From positions 1 to 8,489 of the forward strand of contig JACNJG010000047.1 of the NCBI GenBank assembly GCA_014382685.1: a stretch of DNA of 8,489 nucleotides. Reading direction: 5' to 3'. Below, piece after piece: positions 7,340 to 8,489 of this stretch; the stretch's first letter is position 1; each line of letters starts with the position of its first letter. The DNA comes from Candidatus Cloacimonadota bacterium (GTDB taxonomy: Bacteria; Cloacimonadota; Cloacimonadia; JGIOTU-2). The translations under genes were made by a program, and so were the position numbers. The notes under the pieces were generated by a model. It was not told where the DNA came from and did no database searches. It saw only the letters and a program-made list of their open reading frames with translations.

Positions 7340-8489
7340 GGCATTTTCAAATAATTCATCAATAAAGGGATAACCATAGACCAGGTGTTCGTTTCTTTTC
7401 TGTTTTATATCATTTCCCATTATGAGAATTGATGTGTCGATATTTTTATCTAATTTTCTAAAATAATTCAAGCCCTTAAAAAAATCAGAATTCACGGTTT
7501 GAGCAGATTTAATTTCGATAGGAATCGGTCCTAAACCGGTTTCATAGATCAAATCGATTTCATTTCCAGTGTTGTCTCTGAAATAATATAAGTTACTTCT
7601 TTTCCCTTGATTATATCTTTTTTTCAAGAATTCAATAACCACAAAAGTTTCAAATAATTCTCCTTTCAGAGGATGGGTTCGAAGTTGTTCGCTATTTTGA
7701 ATTCCCAAAAGATGAGTTGCAAGTCCCACATCGATGAAGTATAATTTCGGTGATTTCCTGATTCGTTTATTGTAATTGTTATAATACGGCGGTAAAAGAA
7801 ATACAATATAACTTGCTAAAGCAATAGAAATCCATTCTTTCACGGTTTTGTGATCAATCCCTAAATCGTTTCCAATATTGCTAAAACTTAGGATTTGCCC
7901 TGTTCTTCCTGCACAAAGTTGGAGAAAACGATGGAACTGCATCAAATCATGAACTTTTGTGATAGACCGTACATCTCTTTCCACATAGGTTTCTAAATAA
8001 CTGGATAAGAATAATTCAGGGCGTATATTTTGATCAAAAATTCTGGGATAAAATCCTTTATACAAAACTTCATTTTGGGGAATATAAGAATCTTCATATA
8101 TTTCGGAATAGGAGAAAGGAAGCAGTTTCAGAATACCGGTTCTTCCTGCAAGTGATTGAGAAATATTACTCATATATTCAAATTGATTACTTCCTGTTAA
8201 AAGAAATCTGCCATTTTTCTGTTCAGAATCGACAAGTGTTTGAATATATGATAATAGAGAGGGAACCTTTTGTATTTCATCAATAATTACGCTATTTGAA
8301 AATTGTGATAAAAAATTTCTGGGGTCAATTTCTGCGTGTTCCCGTGTATCAAGTTCTTCTAATGAGACATAATCCATATCCGGATATGTTTGTTTTACTA
8401 ATGTTGTTTTACCTGATTGACGAGGACCTGTGATTGTCACAACCGGAAAAGATCGCATCATTTCTTTTAGCAAATTTTGAATGTCTCTT
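7337..8489 (-). CDS. AAA_14/DUF4143-class ATPase; 5' end outside window
   Basis: This is an ATPase of the widespread AAA_14 plus DUF4143 class, whose cellular role is not established. The frame stays open to the window edge, adding R-D-I-Q-N before the first possible start (TTG at 8473). Family members usually begin a few residues upstream of such a sequence, so the true start is almost certainly beyond 8489. Numbering from that TTG, Walker A is G-P-R-Q-S-G-K-T-T (16-24), Walker B is V-I-I-D-E-I-Q (62-68), a sensor-like L-L-T-G-S-N sits at 91-96 and L-A-G-R-T-G at 108-113. Residues about 192-230 have a winged-helix look (S-N-I-G-N-D-L-G-I-D-H-K-T-V). The DUF4143 region carries Y-F-I-D-V-G-L-A (245-252). 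Near the end, N-E-I-D-L-I (304-309) and I-E-I-K-S (319-323) resemble a PD-(D/E)XK nuclease-like core; whether it cuts DNA is unknown. The stop TAA directly touches the addAB ATG. Sampled GC is about 32%, lower than addAB, which fits a mobile accessory gene. Confidence 0.92.
   Translation of the reverse strand, partial: RDIQNLLKEMMRSFPVVTITGPRQSGKTTLVKQTYPDMDYVSLEELDTREHAEIDPRNFLSQFSNSVIIDEIQKVPSLLSYIQTLVDSEQKNGRFLLTGSNQFEYMSNISQSLAGRTGILKLLPFSYSEIYEDSYIPQNEVLYKGFYPRIFDQNIRPELFLSSYLETYVERDVRSITKVHDLMQFHRFLQLCAGRTGQILSFSNIGNDLGIDHKTVKEWISIALASYIVFLLPPYYNNYNKRIRKSPKLYFIDVGLATHLLGIQNSEQLRTHPLKGELFETFVVIEFLKKRYNQGKRSNLYYFRDNTGNEIDLIYETGLGPIPIEIKSAQTVNSDFFKGLNYFRKLDKNIDTSILIMGNDIKQKRNEHLVYGYPFIDELFENA

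Noticed and set aside
8471..8473. TTG as the start codon of the ATPase gene
   Set aside because: The frame remains open upstream to the window edge and the added residues R-D-I-Q-N fit the usual N-terminus of the family, so the TTG is internal and the real start is outside the window.
1..8489. RNA genes, CRISPR arrays, insertion sequences or terminators
   Set aside because: The window is coding almost end to end with gaps of 0 and 2 nt; I saw no spaced repeats, terminal inverted repeats or hairpin plus T-run in any noncoding stretch.

Overview
The window is one tightly packed block of three genes, all read on the minus strand, so transcription runs from high to low coordinates. The gaps are 0 and 2 nt, which looks like part of an operon. 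Both outer genes run off the window: the first lacks its 5' end and the last lacks its 3' end. The DNA is AT-rich, with hand-counted samples of about 32 to 42% GC depending on the gene. The low GC, the Sec-type signal peptide ending near a YGQ motif, the secreted hydrolase with a PDZ domain and the absence of clear Shine-Dalgarno sites suggest a Gram-negative-type bacterium, possibly of the Bacteroidota/FCB or Cloacimonadota sort. This placement is only a guess because no rRNA or marker gene is present.

In order of transcription: (1) 8489 to 7337 encodes an AAA-type ATPase of the AAA_14/DUF4143 class, with a winged-helix-like middle and a nuclease-fold-like C-terminus. It continues upstream beyond the window. 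(2) 7336 to 1163 encodes a 2057-residue protein that reads as a complete AddA helicase-nuclease joined in frame to a complete AddB subunit (inactive helicase plus iron-sulfur nuclease). (3) 1160 to 1 encodes a secreted alpha/beta hydrolase (esterase or PHB-depolymerase-like) whose C-terminus enters a PDZ domain. Its 3' end lies outside the window.

The most notable item is the single-chain AddAB. AddAB normally works as a heterodimer that resects double-strand breaks, with AddA supplying helicase and nuclease activity and AddB supplying the second nuclease and Chi recognition. Here both halves are on one chain. The AddA helicase motifs, both PD-(D/E)XK active sites and the four-cysteine iron-sulfur pattern all look intact, while AddB's Walker A is missing near the junction. 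The ATPase gene directly upstream is clearly more AT-rich than addAB yet abuts it with no spacer, so the two may be translationally coupled even if their origins differ. The hydrolase has no evident functional link to DNA repair. I found no RNA genes, insertion sequences, CRISPR arrays or intergenic regions.
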